Notes: generated by a model from the sequence alone, not told the origin. A DNA stretch of 64,000 nt from Opitutus sp. GAS368 (GCA_945903545.1 CAMDOO010000002.1:32390-96389), one strand, 5' to 3'; numbered from the stretch's first letter, positions 26,865 through 38,920 are shown. Numbers and translations: made by a program.

Positions 26865-29138
26865 TCACTTTAGGATCTCGAACACGCTCGCATGGTCGTC
26901 GGTCCAAATGACCTCAGGCTGGTCCTGATTGGCGGCAATGTCCGCGGCTTCGATTAGCCGCGGGTTAGTCAGCAAACCTCGATTGCTCGACACCAGCACC
27001 CAGGTTGACCGATAGAGCCACCAATCCTTCGGGTCGCCGTCCAAGATCGTAACTACCCCGAGTCCAAATTCGTGGGCCAAGCCTTCCACCACGGGGCGGA
27101 GGTTCAGATAGCGGTTGGATATATGGACGGCTATCACCCCATTCGGAGCGAGTTGCTGCAAATAGATCTCAAATGCCTCACGGGTGAGGAGGTGGACGGG
27201 AATCGCGTCGCTGCTGAAGGCGTCGAGCGCCAGCAGGTCAAAGCGCTGCGCGTCGCCTGCGGCCAGCTCGCGCTCCATCGAAAGGCGGGCGTCACCCAGA
27301 ACGATCTCGATCTTCGCCGCCGTCCGCGTCGCATAACTAAAAACCGAGGTGGCAAGTCTCACGACCTCCGGGTTGATCTCATAGAAACGGACCTTGTCCC
27401 CCAAGCGGCCGAAGGCGGTTAGAGTACCGGCGCCCAACCCGACAAATCCAAGGCGACGGCTCCGATTGGCCGGCAGCAGGCCGATCGCCCGCCCCACGCC
27501 GCTGTTTTCTCCGTAATAGGTGGTTTTCCTCGTGGACTGGGCCGGACCCGTAAACTGGAGACCGTGGTTGGTGACGCCATTCACGAGCAGCTTAAAGTGA
27601 CCCGTCTCGTCCTCGGGGTTGTAGTCGTAGATCTTGAGCACCCCATAGAAATTGCGTGACGACTGGATCGACGTCCTGCGATCCCGATCGGTCATCTGCC
27701 ACACGAGGACCGCGCCCAAGCCGAGCGCGAGGACACTGAGGTAGCCGCCCATGACCATCGACCAGCGCCAACGGAAGCGACGTTCCCTGAAGCTGAAAAA
27801 CGCCCCGACCAGCACCACGACGAGCAAGACGGCCGGCAACCAGAAATTTCCGAGGTAGACCTTGGCCTCATTCCAGAACCCGAGACCGTGCCCTTGGCTG
27901 GAGCGCAACCCAGGCACAACGAGGCAAAGCGAGAGCGTCGCCAGCGCCGCCGCAAGCATTGCCCCAATGCTTTTATCGCGGACCGCGAGGCTCACGAGCA
28001 GGACCGAGACAAGCCACCAGCCGATCTGGATTTCACGGTAGTCGCTGAACACCGCCGGGGCCACGACGGCCACGAGGAAACTTCCGAGCGCGCCTCCAGC
28101 AGCAATATAAAGATAGTAAGCCGTGAGATGCCGCGGGCCGGGTCGAAGCCGAAAGAGTTCTCCGTGACAGACCATACAAGCGATAAACAGCGACCCGCCA
28201 TAGCCGGCCACCTGCTGCCCAATTGGCGCGTTCACACCGGCAATCAGCAACTCAGCGACAACCCCGGCAGACAACGTGGCCAAACCGAAGTACGGCACCC
28301 GTCCGTACCAGCGCTCGTGATCGAAGCTCACAATGAAGCTCATCAGGTAAAGAGCCAAAGGAAGGACCCAGAGAAATGGGATAACCGCCACCTCTTGCGT
28401 CAGTTTGTTCGTCGTCGCCACCAGCAGAATCGACGCGATGGCAGGGAGCAGGATCCAAAGGAGCTTGGACGACCACCGGACTGGTCGTTCGGACGCCGTG
28501 GGAGGCTCGGCCGACGCAACGACCGGAATGTGAGATGGCACGGTCGCCGGTCTCGCGCCGAGGCGCAGGATTTTCAGGGCGCACCACGAACAGGCCAAAG
28601 CAAACATCGCCAGGCCCACCGTCCAAAGCAGGGCCATCGTCTTCCGGGTAAAGTTCGGCTCAAAATAGATGGGGAAGGACACCAGCGCGAGTAGCGACCC
28701 GACATTGGAGAGGGCATACAGGCGGTAAGGCGACACCCCCGGTCGCAGCCGACCAAACCAGCTCTGCAGAAGCGGTCCCGTTGCCGACAGGACCAAGTAG
28801 GGCAGGCCCACGCTGACCGAGAGCAATAATAACACCCGGAAGGTCGGATTGCCGTCCAAGTGCTGCTTCCAACTCTCGGAAGGAGTGATCGGCATTAAAC
28901 CCAGAGCCACGACCAGCAGTACCATGTGCAGCAGCGCCTGAGTTTTGGGCTTCAGGCGGGTCGTGGAAAAATGGGCGTAGGCGTACCCGACCAGCAGCTG
29001 GGTTTGAAAAAACAGCAGGCAGGTCGTCCAGACATTCGGGCTACCGCCAAACCACGGCAGAATATATTTCCCGATCAATGGCTGGACCTGAAAGAGGAGG
29101 AACGCTCCCGAGAAAGTCGTCAGGACAAACGGAAGCAC
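26865..29138 (-). CDS. Second fused MFS-like/spermidine-synthase-like membrane protein
   Basis: About 757 residues if translation begins at GTG 29138 (VLPFVLTTFSGAFLLFQVQP), where the hydrophobic family start begins; no ATG is available near it and the open frame upstream runs back through the tmRNA gene, so the start is uncertain. The family block LIGKYILPWFGGSPNVWTTC is followed by about ten membrane segments, then a spermidine-synthase-like Rossmann domain with LGFVGLGAGTLTAFG, VRFYEINPEVV and LDAFSSDAIPVHLLT. It is paralogous in layout to 14409-16829 but distant in sequence. GC content and codon use look lower than in flanking genes. A substrate cannot be assigned. Confidence 0.82.
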   Translation of the reverse strand: MLPFVLTTFSGAFLLFQVQPLIGKYILPWFGGSPNVWTTCLLFFQTQLLVGYAYAHFSTTRLKPKTQALLHMVLLVVALGLMPITPSESWKQHLDGNPTFRVLLLLSVSVGLPYLVLSATGPLLQSWFGRLRPGVSPYRLYALSNVGSLLALVSFPIYFEPNFTRKTMALLWTVGLAMFALACSWCALKILRLGARPATVPSHIPVVASAEPPTASERPVRWSSKLLWILLPAIASILLVATTNKLTQEVAVIPFLWVLPLALYLMSFIVSFDHERWYGRVPYFGLATLSAGVVAELLIAGVNAPIGQQVAGYGGSLFIACMVCHGELFRLRPGPRHLTAYYLYIAAGGALGSFLVAVVAPAVFSDYREIQIGWWLVSVLLVSLAVRDKSIGAMLAAALATLSLCLVVPGLRSSQGHGLGFWNEAKVYLGNFWLPAVLLVVVLVGAFFSFRERRFRWRWSMVMGGYLSVLALGLGAVLVWQMTDRDRRTSIQSSRNFYGVLKIYDYNPEDETGHFKLLVNGVTNHGLQFTGPAQSTRKTTYYGENSGVGRAIGLLPANRSRRLGFVGLGAGTLTAFGRLGDKVRFYEINPEVVRLATSVFSYATRTAAKIEIVLGDARLSMERELAAGDAQRFDLLALDAFSSDAIPVHLLTREAFEIYLQQLAPNGVIAVHISNRYLNLRPVVEGLAHEFGLGVVTILDGDPKDWWLYRSTWVLVSSNRGLLTNPRLIEAADIAANQDQPEVIWTDDHASVFEILK

Positions 29139-29413
29139 GGGGTATTCGATGAGGTTGGGGGCACGGAACTGGCGGGCACTTGAACTGCCGGCGCAACCAA
29201 AAGCCGAGGCCCAAAGGGACCATCGACCTGGCGCTCGCCTCCGAGGCAAGGCAAGGCGGGCGTCCCCAAGAAATCTTTTAAGACTCAGGCGGACTCTGGT
29301 TCCGGTGTGAGGCGTCTGCCACTTCGCCACCCGCCCGCGATCTCGTTCCCAGTCGCAAGCCGGGAGCGTTGAGCAACCCCATCGGCGCGAACGGGCGCGC
29401 TGGGGCCTGAAAA

Positions 29414-29771
29414 TGGTGGAGGTGGCGGGAGTTGAACCCGCGTGCCCCTGACCTTCGCACACCGCGTCTACCGATTATAGCGTGAGATTAATCTCGCCGG
29501 GGTTACGCGTTCACGCGCGCTTAAGCCCCAGCCAACCCCCGGAGGAAGATACGGCGCGCAAACCGCGGGTCGCTCCGCGCGCTATGCCTGCTGTCGACGT
29601 TCGCTCCGCCTAGCAGGTGTTGGCGGGCAAACGTGGCTGGATTAATTAAGCAGCCAGGGGCATTTCTTCGAATGTGCCTCTTAGTTTTTTTGCGGGGGTA
29701 TTAACGAGAGACCCAACACTCTCGAACGGCAGCGGCGCACTCCAACCAAGGGTCGAATCCAGAACACCCCC
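29414..29771 (-). ncRNA. ssrA: Transfer-messenger RNA (tmRNA)
   Basis: Rescues stalled ribosomes and tags the unfinished peptide. The 5' end GGGGGTGTTCTGGATTCGAC and the 3' end GCCACCTCCACCA form the 7-bp acceptor stem, and a T-arm (GGGTTCAACTCCCGCC) precedes it; CCA is encoded. The tag frame runs from a GCA resume codon at 29693 to TAA at 29646 and reads AKKLRGTFEEMPLAA, ending in the expected LAA degron. The length of 358 bases and a one-piece layout are normal. The start lies next to a GACGGATGAC word repeat (29780-29853). Confidence 0.95.
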
Positions 29772-29779
29772 AAATTTGA

Positions 29780-29853
29780 GAGCGGAGGACGGATGACTGA
29801 GGGCGGACTCCGATCCTTTTCAGGGCCGTCATCTGCCGTCTGTCGTCTGCCTT
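29780..29853. repeat. Loose word-type repeat upstream of ssrA
   Basis: GGAGGACGGATGACTGAGGG on one side and CCGTCATCTGCCGTCTGTCG on the other are roughly complementary and built of GACGGATGA/CGTCTGC words. It is less regular than the other elements. The rest of the spacer to 30091 shows no feature. Confidence 0.4.
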
Positions 29854-30091
29854 CCGGATATTAGTGCAAACCAATCAAGGAACGGACCGGGACCATGCGC
29901 GGCGCGGACCGGAATGCAAGCCGGGCGATCCGGCGGCACCACGCCCCACCCGTGAGACCGAGGGGGCCGCGGGAGGTCAACGCCCCATCCCGCTGACGTT
30001 CGCACCGCTTGCCTTGCCCCGGGCGCACGCCTTGAATCATGCGGTCGGATTTCCACCGCATATTTTCTGCCGTCGCGCCTCCCACTTACTG

Positions 30092-30481
30092 ATGAACCAC
30101 CAACCCACCCCGGAAATGCTCGCCGCCAAGCTTCTGATTCGCGGCATCCACCTTGATCTGACGGACGCGCTCCGTCTCGCCGCCACGGAAAAGGCCGCCC
30201 GCCTGCTCCGCCATAACTCCGAGATCATTCGCATCCGCCTCGACCTCGAGCTCGACCGCACCCACGGCGTCGGCGACAAGTTCATCGCCAAGGGCCACAT
30301 CGAGATCGGCGGCCCCGACCTCATCGCCAGCGAGACCAGCGAGGACTGCTACAAGTCGCTCGACCTGCTGATGGACAAACTCGACGGCCTCCTGCGCCGC
30401 CGCCACGGCCTGAAGAAGGACCACCGCAACCACCCGCCCGGCGTGGAACTGGACGCCAGTCTGCCGAAGGTGGAGGGCTGA
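30092..30481 (+). CDS. Ribosome hibernation-promoting factor / RaiA family
   Basis: A 129-residue cytoplasmic protein of the HPF/YfiA family that binds the 30S decoding region and inactivates ribosomes in slow growth. ATG at 30092 (MNHQPTPEMLAAKLLIRGIH) is the natural start; earlier in-frame sequence is spacer. Typical blocks are IRGIHLDLTDALRLAATEKA, IIRIRLDLELDR, FIAKGHIEIGGPDLIASETS and EDCYKSLDLLMDKLDGLLRR. It lacks the C-terminal dimerisation domain, so it is of the short type. It lies near the tmRNA gene on the opposite strand; both concern ribosome maintenance, but no common control is visible. Confidence 0.88.
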   Translation: MNHQPTPEMLAAKLLIRGIHLDLTDALRLAATEKAARLLRHNSEIIRIRLDLELDRTHGVGDKFIAKGHIEIGGPDLIASETSEDCYKSLDLLMDKLDGLLRRRHGLKKDHRNHPPGVELDASLPKVEG

Positions 30482-30521
30482 TTCGCCCTCCGCCGGGAAA
30501 GTTACAGGGCCGACCGGCCGG

Positions 30522-31262
<741 letters not shown>

Positions 31263-31405
31263 GACGCGGGAGTCAGCCGATCCGCCGGTCTCCGGTCAAT
31301 GCGGGGCTCCTTGGAACAGCCCGATCTTGATTGGACGGGTTTCCCAAACCGGTTTGGCCACAGAGGAACAGAGCTCACAGGCGGCGACCAACTCCAAGCC
31401 GATTT

Positions 31406-31631
31406 GGCCGCAAAAAGGCGCAAAAATTCTCCGGCTCCGGTTACGTCATCATCGCGCTTATAAGCGCGCGGAAGACTCCCTTCGCAGCCCCGGAAACTTT
31501 TGCGCCTTTTTGCGGCTAACCTTCCGGAGTTTGGTTGCGGCTCCGCCGCGTGGTGCCTCTGTGGCAAAAACCTGCCGGGGGATCGAAATCCGCCATCCGG
31601 TTTGATCCGCGCCATCCGCGGTTAAAAACGG
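31406..31631. repeat. GGCGCAAAA word inverted repeat and an ATCCGCGG word arm
   Basis: GGCCGCAAAAAGGCGCAAAA (from 31406) pairs with TTTTGCGCCTTTTTGCGGC (to 31518). The loop of about 70 bases holds its own CGCGCTTATAAGCGCG hairpin. A second word arm, ATCCGCGCCATCCGCGGTTAAAAA, follows at 31605-31628. The 31263-31651 spacer has no gene. Just before it, GGGTTTCCCAAACCGGTT (31338-31355) also occurs at 38921-38938. Confidence 0.75.
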
Positions 31632-31651
31632 ATCGGAGGATGCCTCTCGCT

Positions 31652-34139
<2,488 letters not shown>

Positions 34140-34166
34140 GCGTTCGTTTGCGGGAAGGACTGGACG

Positions 34167-34235
34167 CTTCGATCCCGGGGTGGACCTCCACCCCGGGATC
34201 GAAGCCGTCAGAGGTCTGCCGGCGCTACATCCGGA
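34167..34235. repeat. Near-perfect 38-base palindrome plus CTAC-ended arm between argG and argF
   Basis: CTTCGATCCCGGGGTGGA and TCCACCCCGGGATCGAAG are exact 18-base complements separated by two bases (34167-34204). GAGGTCTGCCGGCGCTACATCC follows, the arm found in the elements at 45751 and 47243. It lies between the convergent 3' ends of argG and argF and could serve both as a bidirectional terminator, although it lacks a U tract. Confidence 0.75.
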
Positions 34236-34248
34236 TGAGCGACCTGCC

Positions 34249-35190
34249 CTATTTCCCGCCCGCCAGCAGGGAAAGAATGGCCTTCTGAACGTGCAGCCGG
34301 TTCTCGGCCTCGTCGAAGATCACTGAGCGCGGGTTGTCGAGGACAGCCTGCTCAACCTCCTCGCCGGGGTGAGCCGGGAGGCAGTGCATGAAGAGCGCAT
34401 CGGGCTTCGCGGCGGCAAAGAGCTTGGCCGTGATGGCATAGGGCTTGAGCAGCGCCAGGCGTTTCGCCGCCTCGGCCTCCTGCCCCATGCTCGTCCACAC
34501 GTCGGTGTAAACGAGATCGGCGCCGGCCACGGCCTCGTACGGATCGGTGGTGAACTGGAATTCCTCCGTGCGGCCCTCAGACTTGAGTAGGGCGCGGATT
34601 TCCGGGCCGGGCTCGAAGCCCTTCGGTCCACCGAGCGAGATCTTCATCCCGAAATGGCTGGCCCCGAGGATCCAAGAGTTGGCCATATTGAAGCCGGTGT
34701 CGCCGAGGAAGGCGATCTTCCGGCCCTTCAGCGCCGCCACGAGGTCGCCGCCCGGCGCGGCCCAGCGCTCCGCCGCCGTGAAGGCGTCGGAGTAGATCTG
34801 GCAGGGATGCAGGAAATCGGTCAGTGCGTTGATCACCGGTACGCTCCCGGCCGCGGCCAGGCGCTCGACGTCGGCATGCGCGTAGGTCCGGACGATCAGC
34901 CCGTGGATGAAGCGCGAGAGCACCCGGGCGGAATCCTCGATCGTTTCGCCCCGGCCGAGCTGGATGTCGTTCTTGTTGAGGAACAGCGGCCGGCCGCCCA
35001 GCTCATGGATCCCAACCTCGAACGAAACCCGGGTGCGGGTGCTGCTCTTCGAGAAGATCATCGCCCAGCTCTGCCCGGCCAAAGGCTGGGCGCCGGACCG
35101 GCCCCGCTCCCGCTTGAACGTCCTCGCGCGCGCAAACACTTCCGCCAATTCGCGGACCCCGAAGTCGGTTTCCTTGAGGAAGTGTTTCAT
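34249..35190 (-). CDS. argF: Ornithine carbamoyltransferase
   Basis: Transfers the carbamoyl group from carbamoyl phosphate to ornithine to give citrulline. It has 313 residues from ATG 35190. The carbamoyl-phosphate loop SSTRTRVSF is at residues 49-57, HPCQ at 128-131, the ornithine-side FLGDTGFNMANSW near 165-177 and the catalytic FMHCLPAHPGEEV near 270-282. All key residues are present. It is convergent with argG and lies on the same strand as argD and argB, but the 1.37-kb gap before argD holds a divergent Ala-rich gene, so the three do not form a tight operon. Confidence 0.96.
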   Translation of the reverse strand: MKHFLKETDFGVRELAEVFARARTFKRERGRSGAQPLAGQSWAMIFSKSSTRTRVSFEVGIHELGGRPLFLNKNDIQLGRGETIEDSARVLSRFIHGLIVRTYAHADVERLAAAGSVPVINALTDFLHPCQIYSDAFTAAERWAAPGGDLVAALKGRKIAFLGDTGFNMANSWILGASHFGMKISLGGPKGFEPGPEIRALLKSEGRTEEFQFTTDPYEAVAGADLVYTDVWTSMGQEAEAAKRLALLKPYAITAKLFAAAKPDALFMHCLPAHPGEEVEQAVLDNPRSVIFDEAENRLHVQKAILSLLAGGK

Positions 35191-35256
35191 GGAAAAAGAA
35201 ACCGACTACACCGAGCCCCCGGCCGGGTCCAGAGCAAAAATCGGCATCGCCCAAGC

Positions 35257-35360
35257 CGTTTTTAACCACGGATTTCACCGCCGGCCCGGATTCGAACCCA
35301 GGCATCCGCACCGGTTTGCACCGGTTTGCACCGGAGGCCACGGAGGAAGCGGAGATTGCT
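35257..35360. repeat. ACGGATT word arm and CACCGGTTTG direct repeats
   Basis: TTTTTAACCACGGATTTCACCG is followed by GCACCGGTTTGCACCGGTTTGCACCGGAGG, three 10-base direct units, and GGCCACGGAGGAAGCGGAG. The remainder of the 35191-35761 spacer turns AT-rich toward 35700 and has no gene I can support. Confidence 0.5.
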
Positions 35361-35707
35361 TTCGATCCATGCTCCGTGCCCTCCGCGTCCTCCTGTAAAA
35401 GCGGCCGAAGGATCGAGCGGCCCGTCCGTGTTACCGAGCGAAGCGACCGGGCTCCAAATCTGTGGTTACAAAATCGGCAGGCCTGGCCCGCGGTGCGTTT
35501 CTGGCAATTCACATCAGGCGCCACGCACGCCGCGGCAGCGACCCTCCTCATCAGCGAGCTGATCCGGAAAACGGTCAGAGGCGCGACATTTACCGCACCA
35601 GGAGGTAAAGACGCGATGGCGGTGCAATTACATCCACCGCTCATTAGACGACCCCAGCGAGGTCCCAGCGCCGATCCGCCAGCCGCATTGAGCCCGGAAT
35701 ATATAAA

Positions 35708-35726
35708 GTTATTTGTTATAAATAAC
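35708..35726. promoter_or_regulatory. AT-rich perfect palindrome upstream of the second Ala-rich gene
   Basis: GTTATTTGTTATAAATAAC has perfect 7-base arms around a 5-base centre and sits in an AT-rich patch (ATATATAAAG just before it) 36 bases upstream of the putative start at 35762. Its position fits an operator overlapping a promoter; no regulator is identified. Confidence 0.5.
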
Positions 35727-35761
35727 GTGCAATCATTCCGAAGGCGAATTACCCTCCCGCG

Positions 35762-36283
35762 GTGCAACCTCTTAGCAACTCCGAGATCCTTAAATTGCTT
35801 TGCGGTGAACTCCAAGCCGCCAGCAAGGCTTCCACTACTGCTGCCATGTATGCGGATGAAGCCGCCAAAGATGCGGTTTTGGCTTCGAACCTCCGCATCA
35901 AACTAGGATCCGACAGCGCGAAGCTTGCTCAGAAACTTGCGACGGAAGTCGCCGAAGCTACAGTTTCAGCGGCCAAAGAGTTGGCAATTGCTACCCTCGA
36001 GACTGCCCAAAAAGCTGCCGATATTTTACTCAAGCAGGCCAGCGAGGTGGCGCGAGCACTTGCAAAGAGTGCCGAAACGCTTGCCGCAAGTGTATTGCTG
36101 GCTGCAGAAAAACTCCGCGCGAACGAAAAAGCGCACGGAGCGGAGATGCTCCAAATTGCCCTTACTTCCGAGCTCTCTGCGCAAGCTGCGCAAGCTGCGG
36201 CAGCTGCGGCAGCTGCCGCAACAGATAAAGTCTGCGGTCATTTCAGGGCAGTGATAGGCCAAGCGGATAGCCCGAGAAATTAG
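35762..36283 (+). CDS. Ala-rich helical protein, second copy of the type
   Basis: About 173 residues from GTG 35762; an ATG at 35846 is the first alternative. The protein is Ala-, Glu- and Lys-rich with helical repeats (KLAQKLATEVAEATVSAAKE, ETAQKAADILLKQASEVA, AQAAQAAAAAAAAATDKV) and no signal peptide or membrane segment. It resembles the protein at 26081-26659 in composition and length but is not obviously collinear. Lower GC and codons such as GCA, GCT and TTG set it apart from the surrounding arg genes, consistent with a recent arrival. It is divergent from argF, with an AT-rich palindrome in front. Function is unknown. Confidence 0.6.
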   Translation: MQPLSNSEILKLLCGELQAASKASTTAAMYADEAAKDAVLASNLRIKLGSDSAKLAQKLATEVAEATVSAAKELAIATLETAQKAADILLKQASEVARALAKSAETLAASVLLAAEKLRANEKAHGAEMLQIALTSELSAQAAQAAAAAAAAATDKVCGHFRAVIGQADSPRN

Positions 36284-36557
36284 CTGGCAGCTAGCTTGGC
36301 GAGAAGGGACTACCTCAAAAATCATAACCCCGGTGTTTGAGTAATGGCGCGACGCGGAAAGAGCCGGTGACCGCGATTACAGCTCAAAATGAGCTGTCAG
36401 GGGAAACCTCCTTCGTTGGCATGGAGCAGGAATCTTCCTGAATGTCCCGCTCAAGTCCCGCGGTTGTGCCGGCGTGCGAAGGGCTTGGCAGGGTGCGTTG
36501 TCCTTGACGCGCCGTATCCGAAACCGGCGGATCAGGGATCATCCCCCCCTGCCCCGG

Positions 36558-37778
36558 TCAGCCCTTGGCCGCCAGCGCCGCGCGCAGGATCGCCGTCGCC
36601 TGATCGAGCTCGGCCGCGGTGGCGACGAGCGGCGGGAGAAAGCGCAGGACGTTGTTCCCCGAAGGCACGACGAGCAGGCCGCGCTCGCGCAGGTCCGCGA
36701 GAAGCGGCGCCGGGTCGGCCGTGAGTTGCACGCCGACGAGGAAACCCCGGCCCCGCACGGCCGCGATGTGCTGCGGGAAAGCCTGCGCGACCTGGTTCAG
36801 CTCGGCCAACCACCGGACGCCCTGGGCGGACACATGCGCCAGCAGCTTCTCGCGTTCGATCACGTCGAGGACGGCGAGCCCCGCCGCACAGGCGAGCGGC
36901 GTGCCGCCGAAGGTCGTGCCGTGGGAACCGGGCTGGAACAGCTCGGACGCACCCTCGGTCACCCAGATGGCGCCGATCGGAAACCCGCCGCCGAGGCCCT
37001 TGGCCATGGCGATGGCGTCCGGCCGCACCCCGGCATGCTCAAAGGCGTAGAATTTTCCCGTGCGGCCGATGCCGCACTGCACCTCATCCAACAGCAGGAG
37101 CAGATTGTGCTGGTCGCACAGCCGGCGCAGGCCGAGCAGGAACTCGGGCGTGCAGGGATTCACGCCGCTCTCACCCTGAATCGTCTCGACGAAGATGGCG
37201 GCGGTCTCGTCGTCGATCAGGTCGGCGAAGCTCGGGAGATTGTTCAGCTCGCCGAAGGCAAAGCCCGGCACCAGCGGGCGGAAGGCCTTCTGGACCTTTT
37301 CCTGCGGGGTGGCGCTCATCCCGCCGAACATCCGCCCGTGGAAGGCCTGCTTCGCGGCGATGACCTTGTAGCACTTCGCCTCGACCCCGCCGGCCTTCTT
37401 CATGCCGTGGAGCCGCGCGAGCTTGAGCAGGGCCTCATCGGCCTCGGCCCCGCTGTTGCAAAAGAACACCCGGCCGGGGCCGGCGTAACCGACCAGCCGC
37501 CGCGCCAGCTCACCCTGGTTCGGGTTGCGGTAGAGATTGCTGACGTGGATCAGCTCGGCGGCCTGCCGCTGCACCGCGGCCACCCAGTGCGGATGGCAGT
37601 GGCCGAGCGCGCTGACCGCGATGCCCGAGGTGAAGTCGAGGTAGGCCTTGCCCTCGTCATCCCACACCTGCGCCCCGCGCCCGCGGGCCAGCGTCAACGG
37701 GGCCCGGGCGTAGTTCTTCATCACGTGCGCGTCGTAAAGATCGGCCGTGCTGGTGCGGATGAGGGAGGGGACGCTCAT
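36558..37778 (-). CDS. argD: Acetylornithine aminotransferase
   Basis: PLP-dependent class III aminotransferase converting N-acetylglutamate semialdehyde to N-acetylornithine; 406 residues from ATG 37778. Blocks: YLDFTSGIAVSALGHCHPHW near the start, FFCNSGAEADEALLKLAR, LLLLDEVQCGIGRTGKFYAF with the PLP-ring aspartate, and AMAKGLGGGFPIGA with the Schiff-base lysine (about residue 257). It is downstream of argB on the same strand, and the whole 93-base junction between them is a word-type repeat, so co-transcription is likely but the repeat could modulate it. In the upstream gap toward 36284 an ACAGCTCA/TGAGCTGT hairpin (36379-36397) is the only other signal. Confidence 0.94.
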   Translation of the reverse strand: MSVPSLIRTSTADLYDAHVMKNYARAPLTLARGRGAQVWDDEGKAYLDFTSGIAVSALGHCHPHWVAAVQRQAAELIHVSNLYRNPNQGELARRLVGYAGPGRVFFCNSGAEADEALLKLARLHGMKKAGGVEAKCYKVIAAKQAFHGRMFGGMSATPQEKVQKAFRPLVPGFAFGELNNLPSFADLIDDETAAIFVETIQGESGVNPCTPEFLLGLRRLCDQHNLLLLLDEVQCGIGRTGKFYAFEHAGVRPDAIAMAKGLGGGFPIGAIWVTEGASELFQPGSHGTTFGGTPLACAAGLAVLDVIEREKLLAHVSAQGVRWLAELNQVAQAFPQHIAAVRGRGFLVGVQLTADPAPLLADLRERGLLVVPSGNNVLRFLPPLVATAAELDQATAILRAALAAKG

Positions 37779-37868
37779 GATTTTGGATTTGGGATTCTCG
37801 ATTTTCGATTTCGGAAGATCAGCCGGAATTGCCGCCAATCCAAAATCGGGAATCCAAAATCGAAAATA
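37776..37868. repeat. Word-type inverted repeat, GATTTTGGATT words, filling the argB-argD junction
   Basis: The left arm is GATTTTGGATTTGGGATTCTCG and onward, the right arm CCAATCCAAAATCGGGAATCC and onward, complementary with mismatches and built of GATTTTGG/CGATTTTC words. The argD ATG overlaps its left edge and the argB stop is four bases beyond the right edge, so the element has exactly filled the junction without damaging either gene. Confidence 0.75.
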
Positions 37869-37871
37869 ACC

Positions 37872-38753
37872 TCAGCCTTGGACGATTTCCGTCCCGATCC
37901 CGTGGTCGGTGAAGATCTCGAGCAGGAGCGAGTGCGGCAGGCGGCCGTCGATGAAGTGGACGCGCTGCACGCCCTCCTCCAGGGCGCGCACGGCGCTGCC
38001 GACCTTGGGGCGCATGCCTTTGTCGATGATGCCCCTCTTCTTAAGGTCCTCGACCTGGCTGATCTTGAGCGTGGAAATGAGTGAGGCCGGGTCGGGTGGC
38101 GCGGAGAGCAGGCCCGGGACGTCGCTCATGTAGACCAGCCGGCGGGCGCGCAGGGCGCTCGCCACGCGGCCGGCCACGAGGTCGGCGTTCACATTGTAGG
38201 GCTTGCCCGTGTTGTCCTCGGCGACCGGCGAGATCACGGGGATGAAACCGTCGGCGATCTCCTTGCGGATGAGCTTCACCTTCACCTCGGTCACCTCGCC
38301 GACATAGCCAAGGTCGACCGGCTTGCCCTCGTCGTCCGTGACAATCTTCTGGCAGACGAGCACCGAGTCGCCCGCCATGCCCTTCGGCCGGCCCTTTGCG
38401 GCCTCGATCGAGGTGCAGACGTCCTTGTTCACGACCTCGTCGAGGGTCTTCTTCACGATCGCGATCGTGGCCTCGTCGGTCACGCGCATGCCGCCGACAA
38501 ACTTCGCCGCGAGCCCGGCGCCCTCCATCGCCTTGGTGATGGCCTTGCCGCCGCCGTGCACCACGACGACGTTGATGCCGACCGCCGCGAGGAACGCCAC
38601 GTCGGCCGCCACCCGCAGCCGCGCCGCGGGATCGGGGTCGTCCATGAAGCTTCCGCCGTATTTCACGACGAAGATGGAACCGCGGAAATCCTGGATGTAG
38701 GGCAGCGCCTCGAGCAGCACCTTCGCCTTCGCCGTCACTTCAGCAACATTCAT
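37872..38753 (-). CDS. argB: Acetylglutamate kinase
   Basis: Phosphorylates N-acetylglutamate, the controlled step of arginine synthesis in many bacteria; 293 residues from ATG 38753. [10 protein letters not shown] near residues 28-37 binds phosphate, VVHGGGKAI near 62-72 and [17 protein letters not shown] are substrate and nucleotide segments. The N-terminal helix before KYGGS ([20 protein letters not shown]) is of the kind found in hexameric arginine-inhibited enzymes, so feedback inhibition is plausible but not proven. First gene of the argB-argD pair. Confidence 0.95.
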   Translation of the reverse strand: MNVAEVTAKAKVLLEALPYIQDFRGSIFVVKYGGSFMDDPDPAARLRVAADVAFLAAVGINVVVVHGGGKAITKAMEGAGLAAKFVGGMRVTDEATIAIVKKTLDEVVNKDVCTSIEAAKGRPKGMAGDSVLVCQKIVTDDEGKPVDLGYVGEVTEVKVKLIRKEIADGFIPVISPVAEDNTGKPYNVNADLVAGRVASALRARRLVYMSDVPGLLSAPPDPASLISTLKISQVEDLKKRGIIDKGMRPKVGSAVRALEEGVQRVHFIDGRLPHSLLLEIFTDHGIGTEIVQG

Positions 38754-38920
38754 GGGCGGTCAGGACACGCGGCCGGCGGCCGCGGAAAGGAGGATCGGGC
38801 GGGATGAGGTGCTCACGGTGTGCAGGTGCAGTGCCGGAATGATTAGCGCACCCGCGCCGCGCTTTTCCATCACAATTTATCCCGGCGCACAGGAATCTGC
38901 ACCGCGGATTTTTCGGGATC

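Noticed and set aside
29139..29462. N-terminal extension of the second spermidine-synthase-like protein
   Set aside because: It reads through the 3' end of tmRNA and tRNA-like sequence (AGSTPATST peptide); not protein coding.
31263..31330. Manganese (yybP-ykoY) riboswitch before terC
   Set aside because: No conserved loop sequences found; the stretch is short and then turns into repeat.
35285..35305. tRNA T-arm-like GGATTCGAACCC
   Set aside because: No acceptor, D or anticodon arms around it; it is part of repeat DNA.
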